Below, piece after piece: positions 1-8,466 of a stretch of 64,000 nt of DNA. Source of the stretch: Gluconobacter sp. Dm-62. Its GTDB lineage: Bacteria > Pseudomonadota > Alphaproteobacteria > Acetobacterales > Acetobacteraceae. The notes under the pieces were generated by a model. It ran no database searches, had not been told where the DNA came from, and saw only the letters and a list, made by a program, of their open reading frames with translations. The translations under genes were made by a program, and so were the position numbers. The stretch covers positions 1-64,000 of the forward strand of contig NZ_JAERLY010000003.1 of assembly GCF_018256155.1 (NCBI RefSeq), written 5' to 3'. Position 1 is the first letter of the stretch. Every line of letters begins with the position of its first letter.

Positions 1-863
1 ACAGGGGCCTGAACCGGAGTGGACGGCAGGGGGGCAGGCGTTGCAGGTGCGGCTGCCACAGCAGGAGGGGGCGGTGTCGGGCGGTAGATCACGCCATTCT
101 GCGCGCCGACACGCACGCTACCTTTGCCCGAACGCACCATTGGTCCCGAGACGGCCTCGATATTGACCTCGCCCGTTCCGTTGGCAGCGACAGTTGCAAC
201 GGTTGCATGACCCAGAATGGTTGCGCTGGCCTGATCAGCCGTAATCAGCGTGAGGGCATCAATGCTGCCGCCCGAGAGGGTCATGCCCGCATTCTGCGTC
301 AACTGCGCCGAAAGGGCGGCCAGCTGCGCTGTATCGGCCGTCAGCGTCGAGGTTCCGGAGGCCACGACCTGGGCAGCGCGTTCCAGCGACTTGATATGAA
401 CGCTGGACGCCCCCTGCATGGTCAGGTCGAGCGACTGCGTGTCATCAATCTCCATGGTGGTGGAATCGAGACTGGCGTCCAGCGAGGCAAGTTTTCCGGT
501 GATGATGAAATGTGTGTCGTGGCTGTCGTGAATCGTCAGGCCGGTGCTTGGGGAGATGCTGATGGTCAGCCGTCCGTCCGGAGCACAGGCTTTTGTGGCG
601 ATGGAAATGCGGCTCTCCGCCTCTTCCTTTCCGGTGTGCATCGCGACCTGCGCCATGCTGCTCGAATCAAGTGTCGCCCCGTCTTTCATGGTGGGATCAA
701 CCACGACCCTGACCTGTCTGGTGCAGGGGATGGCGAGATCCAGATCTTCTCCGGACAGGGTCATCCGTGCGGCATGGGCTGCAGGCGTCAGCAGGGCAAC
801 GCCTGCCAGAAGGGCCAGAAGCGCCGGTCGGGGGCCGGAAAAGAGGACGGGGCGGCGTGTCAT
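1..863 (-). CDS. Secreted GIN/DUF2807-like protein of the psp operon (partial, runs off left edge)
   Basis: At least 287 residues are visible; the 3' end lies outside the window. Residues 1-31 form a signal peptide (an MTRRPVLF start, a hydrophobic stretch, cleavage near AHA). The body is rich in Ser, Thr, Ala and Asp with repeated short beta-strand-like segments such as SLDLTMQGASSVHIKSL. That pattern resembles the GIN/DUF2807 'auto-transporter adhesin head' fold found in exported proteins and beside PspC in some bacteria. The visible end becomes a Pro/Ala-rich tract (PTPPPPAVAAAPATPAP). The start codon overlaps the pspB stop as ATGA, so the two are translationally coupled. I infer a periplasmic or envelope partner of the phage-shock response. 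The family assignment rests on residue pattern only and the true length is unknown. Confidence 0.6.
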   Translation of the reverse strand, partial: MTRRPVLFSGPRPALLALLAGVALLTPAAHAARMTLSGEDLDLAIPCTRQVRVVVDPTMKDGATLDSSSMAQVAMHTGKEEAESRISIATKACAPDGRLTISISPSTGLTIHDSHDTHFIITGKLASLDASLDSTTMEIDDTQSLDLTMQGASSVHIKSLERAAQVVASGTSTLTADTAQLAALSAQLTQNAGMTLSGGSIDALTLITADQASATILGHATVATVAANGTGEVNIEAVSGPMVRSGKGSVRVGAQNGVIYRPTPPPPAVAAAPATPAPLPSTPVQAP

Positions 864-1099
864 CGTGCGTTCCTTGCTCTCCAGCCCGGGATATCCTCAT
901 CGAGGATGCGTTCGAGCTGGTCGATCCTTTCTTCCAGACGCGTAGCATGGGCTTCGGCCTGTGTCAGTGCGGCCTGAAGCATGGGGTCCTGCTGTGCGCC
1001 ACCCTTCGGCGTGGCATTGGCATGTTTGACCATGCTGACGACGGACCAGCAGATGATGGCCGTGATGGGAACAAGGAAGGGGAAGATGGACGAATTCAT
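860..1099 (-). CDS. pspB: Phage-shock protein B (PspB)
   Basis: This 79-residue protein is close to the usual PspB length of about 75. It has one N-terminal membrane segment (SIFPFLVPITAIICWSVVSM) and a short cytoplasmic coiled coil. The C-terminal block RIDQLERILDEDIPGW matches the PspB hallmark (RI..LE.ILD...P.WR). In the family PspB is an inner-membrane component that, usually with PspC, senses envelope stress and draws PspA away from PspF. It lies 27 nt downstream of pspA and overlaps the next gene by 4 nt, so the three form one operon. No pspC is visible before the window edge; the next gene is a GIN-like secreted protein. Confidence 0.88.
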   Translation of the reverse strand: MNSSIFPFLVPITAIICWSVVSMVKHANATPKGGAQQDPMLQAALTQAEAHATRLEERIDQLERILDEDIPGWRARNAR

Positions 1100-1126
1100 G
1101 CCTTGGGCCTTTCGGTCAGCCTTTTC

Positions 1127-1810
1127 TCAGCCTGCGTTTTTCTTTTCGGACACACGGCGTTTGAGGGCCTCGAACTCGCTTTCCACGACAGCATCGGTTT
1201 CAAGGGCTGCAAGTTCCTCCTGAAGTGTCGGGTGTCCGGTACGGCGGCCCAGATCATACGCCTCGGCCTTGCCTTCAAGCTCATCAAGAGCGCGCTCCAC
1301 CTGATCGAAGCGGTTCAGCGTGTCGTCGATGCGGGTGTCGTACAGCTTCTCGCGGGTCTTGAGGCGGCCCTGAGCGGTGCGGGCACGGATGGAGAGCGCT
1401 TTTTCGCGGGATTTGGCGTCGGCGATCTTGGCCTGAAGCTTGGAGATGTCGTCGTTCTGCTGGTCCAGCCCGTCCGAGATCTGGGCGATCTGCTGTTCCA
1501 GAGCCTCGCGGGACTGTTCCACGCTGTGGCGGGCGGCGAGGGCGGCCTTCGCCAGATCGTCACGGTTGCGCTCGATGGCGAGGCCGGCCTTGCGGTGCCA
1601 TTCGTCTTCCTCGTGCATCATGGTGCGGACGCGGCGTTCGAGCTGCTTGCGCTCGGCGATCGTGCGGACGGCCTGACTGCGGACCTCGACCAGCGTGTCT
1701 TCCATTTCCTGAATGACCAGGCGGATCATTTTCTGCGGGTCCTCGGCGGTAGCGAGAATCGCATTGAGATTGGAGTTCACGATGTCGGCGAGGCGAGAGA
1801 AAATACCCAT
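1127..1810 (-). CDS. pspA: Phage-shock protein A (PspA/IM30 family)
   Basis: The protein has 227 residues, the normal PspA length. It starts with the amphipathic membrane-binding helix MGIFSRLADIVNSN, followed by the conserved EDPQKMIRLVIQEME block and long charged coiled coils over roughly residues 25-190. PspA polymerises on stressed inner membrane to limit proton leakage and, in enterobacteria, binds PspF to keep it inactive. A strong ribosome site (AGGAAGGAA) precedes the ATG. It is first gene of a leftward operon with pspB and a secreted protein, and is divergent from pspF. The 127 nt between the two start codons hold a direct and an inverted repeat but no clear -24/-12 promoter. Confidence 0.95.
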   Translation of the reverse strand: MGIFSRLADIVNSNLNAILATAEDPQKMIRLVIQEMEDTLVEVRSQAVRTIAERKQLERRVRTMMHEEDEWHRKAGLAIERNRDDLAKAALAARHSVEQSREALEQQIAQISDGLDQQNDDISKLQAKIADAKSREKALSIRARTAQGRLKTREKLYDTRIDDTLNRFDQVERALDELEGKAEAYDLGRRTGHPTLQEELAALETDAVVESEFEALKRRVSEKKNAG

Positions 1811-1838
1811 GATGCTTTCCTTCCTGATGGAGAGACTT

Positions 1839-1880
1839 AGGACAGATGCCTGTCCTTGTCAGCGATCCCTTGTCAGTGAT
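1839..1880. promoter_or_regulatory. Repeat-containing control region between pspA and pspF
   Basis: A perfect inverted repeat AGGACAG-atgc-CTGTCCT lies at 1839-1856. Two direct copies of CTTGTCAG(C/T)GAT follow at 1855-1866 and 1869-1880, 14 bp apart. PspF of enterobacteria binds tandem upstream activating sites in the equivalent divergent region, so these are candidate activator sites. I found no GG-N10-GC sigma-54 element on the pspA strand here. Confidence 0.4.
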
Positions 1881-1937
1881 GCTGTTTTGAGGGTGTTATG
1901 AACTGAAGATCGAAACAGGGGCGTGAGAGACCAGAAA

Positions 1938-2993
1938 ATGGCGAGAAGCACCGATATGGACGAGGTGCCGACCCCGATCGGGCGGGCTCCGGCATTTCTG
2001 GGCATGCTGGATCAGGTCTCCCGCCTTGCGCCGCTGCGCCGTCCGGTTCTCGTGATCGGCGAGCGCGGGACCGGCAAGGAACTGGTGGCCGCGCGTCTGG
2101 CGTTGCTGTCGGACCGCTGGGACCGGCCGCTGGTGAAGCTCAACTGCGCGGCCCTGCCCGAAGCGCTGCTGGACAGCGAACTGTTCGGTCATGAGGCTGG
2201 TGCCTTCACTGGCGCGCAGAAGCGCCGTCTGTCGCGCTTTGAGCGCGCGGACGGGGGCACCATGTTTCTCGACGAGATCGGCACTGCGTCCCAGGCCGTG
2301 CAGGAAAAGCTGCTGCGGGTGATCGAATACGGCAGTTTCGAGCGCGTGGGCGGTAGCGAGACCATTCGTGTGGATGTGCGGCTGATCGGGGCGACCAATG
2401 CCGATCTGCCCGCCATGGCGCGGGAGGGGCGCTTCCGGGCGGATCTGCTGGACCGGCTGGCCTTCGATGTCGTGAACGTCCCGCCGCTGCGCGCCCGTCC
2501 GGAAGATATTTCCCTGCTTGCCGGGCATTTCGCCACCCGCATGAGCGCAGAGCTGGGCCGGAAGGTTTTCGCGGGTTTCACGGACCGGGCGCTGGAGCGT
2601 TTGCAGGCTTACGACTGGCCCGGCAACGTGCGCGAACTGCGCAACGTGGTCGAGCGAAGCGTCTATCGGATGGACCGCCCGGAAAAGGCGCTGGACGAGA
2701 TCGTGCTGGACCCGTTCGTGACGCCGGAATGGCAGGACATGGCTGTACCGGCTGAGAGTAACCCGTTGCCTACTATGCCTGCGGGTAACGGGCTGACGTT
2801 CCCGCGCGATTTTGGGGAAGACGTCAGGACGCATGAGCGTGGCCTGCTGGAAGCTGCCCTGCGCGAGGCGCAGTTCAGCCAGCGCCGCGCGGCCGAACTG
2901 CTTGGCCTGACCTACTACCAGTTCCGGCACCATCTGCGGTTGCACGGTCTGGCGGACAAGGAAGCCCGCAAGGCGCTGAGTGCAAAAGGGTGA
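1938..2993 (+). CDS. pspF: PspF-type sigma-54-dependent transcriptional activator
   Basis: Translated from ATG 1938 (GAGAG ribosome site 8 nt upstream) it has 351 residues; an in-frame GTG at 1923 is less well placed. There is no receiver domain, as in PspF. The AAA+ domain begins almost at once: Walker A GERGTGKE at 41-48, the sigma-54 contact loop GAFTGA at 88-93, and Walker B (GTMFLDE) near 107-113. The last ~50 residues carry a Fis-type helix-turn-helix (RRAAELLGLTYYQFRHHL). In the family the protein drives pspA transcription with RNA polymerase-sigma-54 and is inhibited by PspA. The divergent position next to pspA is the classical one. GAFTGA is intact, so sigma-54 activation is expected. 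Confidence 0.9.
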   Translation: MARSTDMDEVPTPIGRAPAFLGMLDQVSRLAPLRRPVLVIGERGTGKELVAARLALLSDRWDRPLVKLNCAALPEALLDSELFGHEAGAFTGAQKRRLSRFERADGGTMFLDEIGTASQAVQEKLLRVIEYGSFERVGGSETIRVDVRLIGATNADLPAMAREGRFRADLLDRLAFDVVNVPPLRARPEDISLLAGHFATRMSAELGRKVFAGFTDRALERLQAYDWPGNVRELRNVVERSVYRMDRPEKALDEIVLDPFVTPEWQDMAVPAESNPLPTMPAGNGLTFPRDFGEDVRTHERGLLEAALREAQFSQRRAAELLGLTYYQFRHHLRLHGLADKEARKALSAKG

Positions 2994-3392
2994 AAGCATG
3001 TCCATGAAGTCTGTTGATGCATGAACCGTGCCAGAAGCTTTTCAAAAGGGTTTCTTTTTGTTGGACTGAATTTTTGGAATGGCATGAGTGGCATATCAGG
3101 CCACTATATGTCTGATTGAGCCATTTCCATGCGGTTGTGTAGATCTTCCCGGTCCTAACAAGGTTTTGTTGGCGTCTTCCGGGTTTGGGGAGCGTATCTG
3201 GCAGGCTCTCTCTCTATTTTCGGTCGTGACAGGTCTTTAAGGGTCCTGATGAACGCAGGCGCAAAGTGATTTAACAACGAAACAAAAAAGTTATATCAAA
3301 TAAAATAGTTTATTTTTACGGATGATGCGCCTATGTCTCGGGGCGTGCCGCGGAAGTGGCATGACTGATCTGGATACAGGTAGGTGCAGCGC
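2994..3392. other. Intergenic region upstream of the cys operon
   Basis: About 400 bp without a supported gene. The first half contains only frames too short to credit. The stretch 3271-3318 is strikingly AT-rich in this GC-rich genome (AAAAAAGTTATATC, AAATAGTTTATTTTT) and probably contains the cysH promoter and an activator site. I see no known riboswitch fold. The ribosome site AGGTAGG lies just before the cysH ATG. Confidence 0.4.
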
Positions 3393-4073
3393 ATGCCTCT
3401 CTTACGGACGGAATTGGATCACCTTCGCCAGATCCCGGAAGAACGGGTTCTGACGGAGACTCTGGATCTGCTGCGGGGACGCGTGGCCGTTATTTCGTCT
3501 TTCGGGGCGGAATCGGCTGTTCTGCTGGATCTTGTTGCGCAGATTGACCCCGCTGTTCCGGTATTCTTTCTGGATACGAAGCGGCACTTCCCGGAAACGC
3601 TGGAATATCGTGACAGGCTGTCCCGCAAGCTCGGGCTTTTGAATGTCCGGACCCTGTCGCCTACGCCCAAGGCACTGCATGACCGTGATCCACAGGATCA
3701 GCTCGCGGATTTCGATCCCGACGCGTGCTGTGCGTTGCGCAAGGTCGAGCCGCTGGATCTGGTGCTGCCGGATTTCGATGTCTGGATCACGGGGCGCAAG
3801 CGCAGCCAGTCCGTGACGCGCACGGCCCTGCCGCTGGTCGATCCGCAGCCTGACGGCAGCGTGAAGCTCAACCCGCTGGCGGGTTGGGGCCCAGGTCAGA
3901 TTGAGGCGCAGATGCAGCGTCGGGACCTGCCACGGCATCCACTGGTTGCAAAAGGTTACACCTCGATCGGTTGTGCTCCGTGCACAAGGGCGGTCAAGGA
4001 TGGTGAAGATGGACGGGCGGGCCGCTGGGCCGGTCTGACCAAGACGGAATGCGGCATTCACAGGCCAGCATGA
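3393..4073 (+). CDS. cysH: Assimilatory adenylylsulfate (APS) reductase
   Basis: From ATG 3393 (AGGTAGG 9 nt upstream; the GTG at 3384 is too close to it) the protein has 226 residues. It is a PP-loop fold enzyme with SSFGAES near the N-terminus. It holds two cysteine pairs, C112-C113 and C194-x-x-C197, which in the family ligate a [4Fe-4S] cluster and mark APS rather than PAPS specificity. The C-terminal TKTECGIH supplies the catalytic cysteine (C220). The reaction reduces APS to sulfite using thioredoxin or glutathione. It is the first gene of cysH-cysD-cysNC; cysD begins 14 nt after its stop. APS specificity is inferred from the cysteine pairs. Confidence 0.92.
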   Translation: MPLLRTELDHLRQIPEERVLTETLDLLRGRVAVISSFGAESAVLLDLVAQIDPAVPVFFLDTKRHFPETLEYRDRLSRKLGLLNVRTLSPTPKALHDRDPQDQLADFDPDACCALRKVEPLDLVLPDFDVWITGRKRSQSVTRTALPLVDPQPDGSVKLNPLAGWGPGQIEAQMQRRDLPRHPLVAKGYTSIGCAPCTRAVKDGEDGRAGRWAGLTKTECGIHRPA

Positions 4074-4087
4074 CTACGGAGCGGATA

Positions 4088-4957
4088 ATGACGCAAACAC
4101 GGATCCTGTCGCGGGATCAGTCCACCACAAGTCGGGCTTCTTCTTTGGCGCAGCCGCGTATTATGGATGATCTGGACCAACTCGAGGCCCAGAGCATTTT
4201 CATCCTGCGCGAGGCCTATCGCAAGCTGAAGCCCCTGTCTCTGCTGTGGTCGCTGGGCAAGGACAGCAACGTGATGGTGTGGCTGGCGCGCAAGGCGTTC
4301 ATGGGGCGTGTGCCGTTCCCGGTCATGCATGTCGATACCGAGAAGAAATTCCCGGAAATGTATGCGTTCCGTGACGAATACACCAAGAAATGGGACCTCG
4401 ATCTGCTGCTGGGCTATTGCCCGCCGGTTGAGGAAATTGACCCCTCGCTTCCGCCTGCCGCCCGCTCTGCCGCCCGCAAGACGGCTGGTCTGGCCGCGAT
4501 GATCGACAAGCACAAGCTGCGTGGTGTCATTGCGGGTATCCGTCGTGACGAGCAGGCGACGCGTGCGAAAGAGCGCGTGTTCAGCCCGCGCGGTGCGGGG
4601 CATCGCTGGGACGTGCGCAACCAGCCGCCCGAGTTCTGGGACCAGTATGCGACGCCGTATGAAGACGGCATGCATATTCGCGTCCATCCGCTGCTGTCCT
4701 GGCGCGAGATCGACATCTGGCGCTACATCGAGCGCGAGAACATCCCGCTGGTGGATCTGTATTTTGCAAAGGACGGCAAGCGGTATCGCTCGCTGGGCGA
4801 TCAGGACATCACCAACCCCATCGAGAGCAATGCGTCCACCGTGGCGGAAGTGATTGCCGAACTGGAAACCAGTCGGACCTCCGAGCGCGCGGGGCGTGCG
4901 ATGGATCATGAGTCCGAGGACGTGTTCGAGCGTCTGCGTGTAGCGGGATATCTGTGA
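4088..4957 (+). CDS. cysD: Sulfate adenylyltransferase subunit 2 (CysD)
   Basis: I chose ATG 4088 because GGAG lies 6 nt upstream, giving 289 residues; ATG 4070, which overlaps the cysH stop, would add six. The core starts at [15 protein letters not shown] as in CysD proteins. The PP-loop signature SLGKDS is at residues 55-60, followed by [20 protein letters not shown]. CysD carries the catalytic site of the CysDN ATP sulfurylase, forming APS from ATP and sulfate, and needs the GTPase CysN as partner. The stop overlaps the cysNC start (GTGA), so the subunits are translationally coupled. Confidence 0.95.
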   Translation: MTQTRILSRDQSTTSRASSLAQPRIMDDLDQLEAQSIFILREAYRKLKPLSLLWSLGKDSNVMVWLARKAFMGRVPFPVMHVDTEKKFPEMYAFRDEYTKKWDLDLLLGYCPPVEEIDPSLPPAARSAARKTAGLAAMIDKHKLRGVIAGIRRDEQATRAKERVFSPRGAGHRWDVRNQPPEFWDQYATPYEDGMHIRVHPLLSWREIDIWRYIERENIPLVDLYFAKDGKRYRSLGDQDITNPIESNASTVAEVIAELETSRTSERAGRAMDHESEDVFERLRVAGYL

Positions 4958-6840
4958 AAATGGGCGACAACATCGTGACCGAGAGCTTTTCGGAAACCCA
5001 TCGCGCCGCCGCGACCCCCATCGTCATTGTGGGGCATGTCGATCACGGCAAGTCTTCGCTGATCGGGCGTCTGCTGTACGACACCGACAGTCTCCAGGAC
5101 GGCAAGCTGGCGCAGATCGTCGAGAGCAGCCGCAAGCGTGGGCTGGCCGTGGAGTGGAGCTTCCTGCTCGATTCCCTTCAGATCGAGCGCGATCAGGGCG
5201 TGACAGTCGATTCTACGCGCATTCCGTTCCGTTTGGGGTCGCGGGAATTTGTGATCGTCGATGCGCCGGGCCATCGCCAGTTCCTGCGCAACATGATTAC
5301 GGGTGCGGCTGATGCGGAAGCCGCCGTGCTGGTCGTCGATGCCAAAGAAGGCGCACAGGAGCAGACGCGGCGTCATGCCATGCTGCTGCGTCTGATCGGC
5401 ATCCGCCATGTGATCGTGCTGCTCAACAAGTCCGATCTTCTGGAATTCGACGAAGCGAAAATCGTCAAGGTCGAGTCCGACGTGCGCCAGCTTCTGGGTC
5501 GTCTGGAAATCGAGGTTGAGGCTGTTGTTCCGGCCTCCGCCCGTGACGGTGACAACATCGCCAGCCGTTCCGAGCGTTCGCTCTGGTACAAGGGCCCGAC
5601 GCTGGTCGAGGCGCTGGCTAATGTGCCGCCGCCGGCTTCGCGCGCCGCACTGCCGTTCCGGATGCCGGTGCAGGATGTCTATCGCTTTGACGGTATCCGC
5701 TATGTGGCAGGCCGGATCGAGCGCGGGACCGTTCGCGCGGGCGACCGTCTGAGCATTGGTGCGCAGGGACAGGTCGCGACTGTAGCGGAAGTCTGCCGCT
5801 GGCATGCGCCGGAGCTTCCGGTCGCCGGTGCGGGCGAGTCCATCGCGTTGCGTCTGGAGCCGGATCTGGTGCCGGATCGGGGCGATCTGCTGTTCCCCGC
5901 TGATGACAAGGCTGCGGCTCCCGAGCGTTCTGCCCGGATCCGCACGCGCCTGTTCTGGCTGCGTGGTGAACCGCTGCGGGTGGGCGAGAGCTTCACGCTG
6001 CGCCTGACCACGGCCGAGCACGACGTGACCGTGGCCTCTATTGATGCCGTGGTCGATCTGGAAGACCTGACCCTTCGTGAGGGCGACAGCGTGCCGCCGG
6101 ATGGTTTTGCGGAAATCACGCTAGCCGCCTCCCATGCCGTGCTGTTCGATCCGTTCTCCCCGGGCTTTGGTGACGGGCGTGGCGTTCTGGTGGACCGCTA
6201 CCAGCGTATCGTCGGTGGCGCGCCGCTGATTGGTCCTGCTGAACTTGCGGATGGCGAACATGCCATTCATCCGACGGCCAGCCGCGTTTCCGCCGCCCGT
6301 CAGGTCCAGACGCGCGGTCACAAGAGCGGTGTGTTCTGGCTGACGGGTTTGCCGGGGTCCGGCAAGAGCACGGTGGCACGGGCGGCCGAGCTGGCGCTTT
6401 CGGAACAGGCGGTCAATGCGACGGTTCTGGATGGGGACACCCTGCGGGCCGGACTGTGCAGCGATCTTGGCTTCTCACCGGAAGACCGTCACGAAAACAT
6501 CCGCCGTGCGGCTCATGTCGCGAAGATCCTGGCCGAAAGCGGGCAGGTCGTGATCGTGGCGCTGGTATCGCCGCTTCAGGCGGATCGGGCGCAGGCACGG
6601 CAGATCGTGGGCGAGAACTTCCATGAAGTCTTCGTCGATACCCCGCTGGAAACCTGTGAAAAGCGGGACCCCAAAGGGCTGTACGCTGCGGCGCGTTCAG
6701 GGAAAATCCCGGAATTCACGGGTATCTCCGCACCTTACGAAGCGCCGGTGTCTCCGGAACTGCGTCTGCCTGCGGACCGTCCGGAGCAGGAAGCCATCAA
6801 TACTCTGACGGCGTTCATTCTGCGGATCGTTCAGCCGTAA
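4954..6840 (+). CDS. cysNC: Fused sulfate adenylyltransferase GTPase subunit / APS kinase (CysNC)
   Basis: This 628-residue protein is a fusion. The N-terminal ~430 residues are CysN, an EF-Tu-like GTPase: G1 GHVDHGKSS at 27-35, G3 DAPGH at 103-107, G4 NKSD at 158-161. The last ~180 residues are APS kinase CysC, with P-loop GLPGSGKST at 465-473, DGDTLRAGL, and [12 protein letters not shown]. CysN couples GTP hydrolysis to APS synthesis; CysC would phosphorylate APS to PAPS. Start is GTG 4954 overlapping the cysD stop; ATG 4960 is an alternative. The fusion is common in alphaproteobacteria. Having APS kinase beside an APS-type CysH means a branch to PAPS, or redundancy. Confidence 0.95.
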   Translation: MKMGDNIVTESFSETHRAAATPIVIVGHVDHGKSSLIGRLLYDTDSLQDGKLAQIVESSRKRGLAVEWSFLLDSLQIERDQGVTVDSTRIPFRLGSREFVIVDAPGHRQFLRNMITGAADAEAAVLVVDAKEGAQEQTRRHAMLLRLIGIRHVIVLLNKSDLLEFDEAKIVKVESDVRQLLGRLEIEVEAVVPASARDGDNIASRSERSLWYKGPTLVEALANVPPPASRAALPFRMPVQDVYRFDGIRYVAGRIERGTVRAGDRLSIGAQGQVATVAEVCRWHAPELPVAGAGESIALRLEPDLVPDRGDLLFPADDKAAAPERSARIRTRLFWLRGEPLRVGESFTLRLTTAEHDVTVASIDAVVDLEDLTLREGDSVPPDGFAEITLAASHAVLFDPFSPGFGDGRGVLVDRYQRIVGGAPLIGPAELADGEHAIHPTASRVSAARQVQTRGHKSGVFWLTGLPGSGKSTVARAAELALSEQAVNATVLDGDTLRAGLCSDLGFSPEDRHENIRRAAHVAKILAESGQVVIVALVSPLQADRAQARQIVGENFHEVFVDTPLETCEKRDPKGLYAAARSGKIPEFTGISAPYEAPVSPELRLPADRPEQEAINTLTAFILRIVQP

Positions 6841-6867
6841 GGTAGTGTTTCGTGGTGGCGTAATGTC

Positions 6868-6903
6868 AGGCCCCCTTTCCGTACGGAAAGGGGGCCTTTT
6901 TTG
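6868..6903 (+). terminator. Rho-independent terminator of the cys operon
   Basis: A perfect palindrome at 6868-6897 (arms AGGCCCCCTTTCC and GGAAAGGGGGCCT around GTAC) is followed by a T run. It lies 28 nt past the cysNC stop. Confidence 0.95.
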
Positions 6904-7050
6904 TGCTCTGCATGGAGGCGGACACGAAAAATTTCACGGTAAAAACGAAAATATTCACTTTTGTGATGTTACTTTCTGATAGTGGAGCGTTAAAGCAGGC
7001 GAATTGTCTCCAGAACAAAGGCCTGCGGCTTCGCGGCGGAAGGGTTCACG

Positions 7051-8457
7051 ATGCAGAACAGGAATGGGTCCAGAAAGCTGAGCGGACATGCTCTGACGAA
7101 TTTCATTGCGACGATCTCGGCGACCGGCGGCCTGCTGTTCGGATATGATACCGGCATCATCTCTTCTGCCCTGCTTCAGCTTCGGAACCAGTTTCATCTG
7201 GATACGCTTGGCGCGGAAGTCGTGACGTCAGCCATCATTCTGGGTGCGCTGCTCGGGTGCCTGGGGGCCGGCGGTATTTCCGACCGGATCGGACGTCGGC
7301 GGACGGTGATGATTGCGGCCGCCCTGTTCCTTGTCGGAACAATCATCGTGGCCTCGGCGCAGAGTGTGTCGGTTCTGATCATTGCCCGTCTGATCCTTGG
7401 ATTGGCTATTGGTGCGGCGTCCCAGATTGTTCCCATTTACATTGCGGAAATTTCACCTCCCGAGCGTCGGGGGCGCCTGGTCGTGGGTTTCCAGCTGGCG
7501 GTGGTTTCCGGCGTTACGATTTCCTTCATTACCGGGTATTTCCTGCGGGATTCCAGCTGGCGGCTGATGTTCGGCATCGGGATGCTTCCGGCGCTGATCC
7601 TGTTCGTAGGTATGGCGTTCCTGCCCAACAGTCCGCGCTGGCTGGCCCTGAATGGTCAGACTGAAGAAGCGCGGATGGTTCTGCGGCGTGTGCGTCTGTC
7701 CGACGAGATTGCGGACCGGGAACTGGACGAGATCGTTGAGAACCATGATGTACAGGCGCCCTGGTCCGAGCTGGCGAAACCGTGGGTGCGGCCTGCGCTG
7801 ACAGCGTCTGTGGGGATTGCGCTTCTGTGCCAGTTCACGGGCATCAATGCTGTCATGTATTACGCACCGACGATCTTTGCCGATGCCGGTTTCGGGCAGG
7901 ATTCCGCTCTGCTGACCTCAGTGGCCGTAGGCGTGGGCATGGTTGTTGCCACGATATTCGGGGGCTGGGCTGTCGATAACTGGGGGCGGCGTACGCTGAT
8001 GCTGCGGCTGCTGCCAGGAGCCGTGGTCGCTCTTGCGGTTCTGGGCGCCACGTTTGCGATGCACCTGACCGGCGGTGTCGGAGCATGGATCACGGTGGCT
8101 GCCGTGATGGCTTATACGGTTTTCAATACGGGAAGTCTGTCGGTTGCCATCTGGCTGGTGGGTGCGGAGGTCTATCCGCTGTCCTGCCGCGGCAAGGGCA
8201 TGAGCCTCGTGGCCGGAAGCCACTGGGGCGCGGATCTGATCATTTCCTTGACGACGCTGTCGCTGGTGCAGATGCTCGGTGCCGGGTGGACGTTCTGGCT
8301 GTTCGCAGGCGTCAATGCCTTCGCATTCTGGTTCGTGCTGCGCTATGTGCCCGAGACAAAGGGACAGTCACTTGAAGAACTGGAGCGGCGTCTGCGGAAC
8401 GGAACATTTGCGCCTGTGGATCGCGCTGCAGCGCGGGTTGAGGCTCAGGCCCAGTAA
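7051..8457 (+). CDS. Sugar/H+ symporter, MFS sugar porter family
   Basis: The 468-residue protein has twelve predicted membrane segments and the sugar-porter signatures: GGLLFGYDTGIISSALL in the first helix, DRIGRRR after helix 2, PNSPRWL in the central loop (usually PESPRWL), the FTGINAVMYYAPTI block of helix 7, and PETKGQSLEELE after helix 12. Members of this family (GalP, XylE, AraE) import monosaccharides with protons. The exact sugar cannot be read from sequence. GGAAGGG lies 7 nt before ATG 7051. It is monocistronic and ends 9 nt from the oppositely oriented ugd. Confidence 0.9.
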   Translation: MQNRNGSRKLSGHALTNFIATISATGGLLFGYDTGIISSALLQLRNQFHLDTLGAEVVTSAIILGALLGCLGAGGISDRIGRRRTVMIAAALFLVGTIIVASAQSVSVLIIARLILGLAIGAASQIVPIYIAEISPPERRGRLVVGFQLAVVSGVTISFITGYFLRDSSWRLMFGIGMLPALILFVGMAFLPNSPRWLALNGQTEEARMVLRRVRLSDEIADRELDEIVENHDVQAPWSELAKPWVRPALTASVGIALLCQFTGINAVMYYAPTIFADAGFGQDSALLTSVAVGVGMVVATIFGGWAVDNWGRRTLMLRLLPGAVVALAVLGATFAMHLTGGVGAWITVAAVMAYTVFNTGSLSVAIWLVGAEVYPLSCRGKGMSLVAGSHWGADLIISLTTLSLVQMLGAGWTFWLFAGVNAFAFWFVLRYVPETKGQSLEELERRLRNGTFAPVDRAAARVEAQAQ

Positions 8458-8466
8458 CGCGTTCCT

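Noticed and set aside
1896-3005. A 369-codon open frame on the minus strand
   Set aside because: Antisense to pspF, composition unlike a real protein, and no ribosome site.
3000-3120. A 32-codon frame after pspF starting near 3021
   Set aside because: No ribosome site and too little to support a gene.
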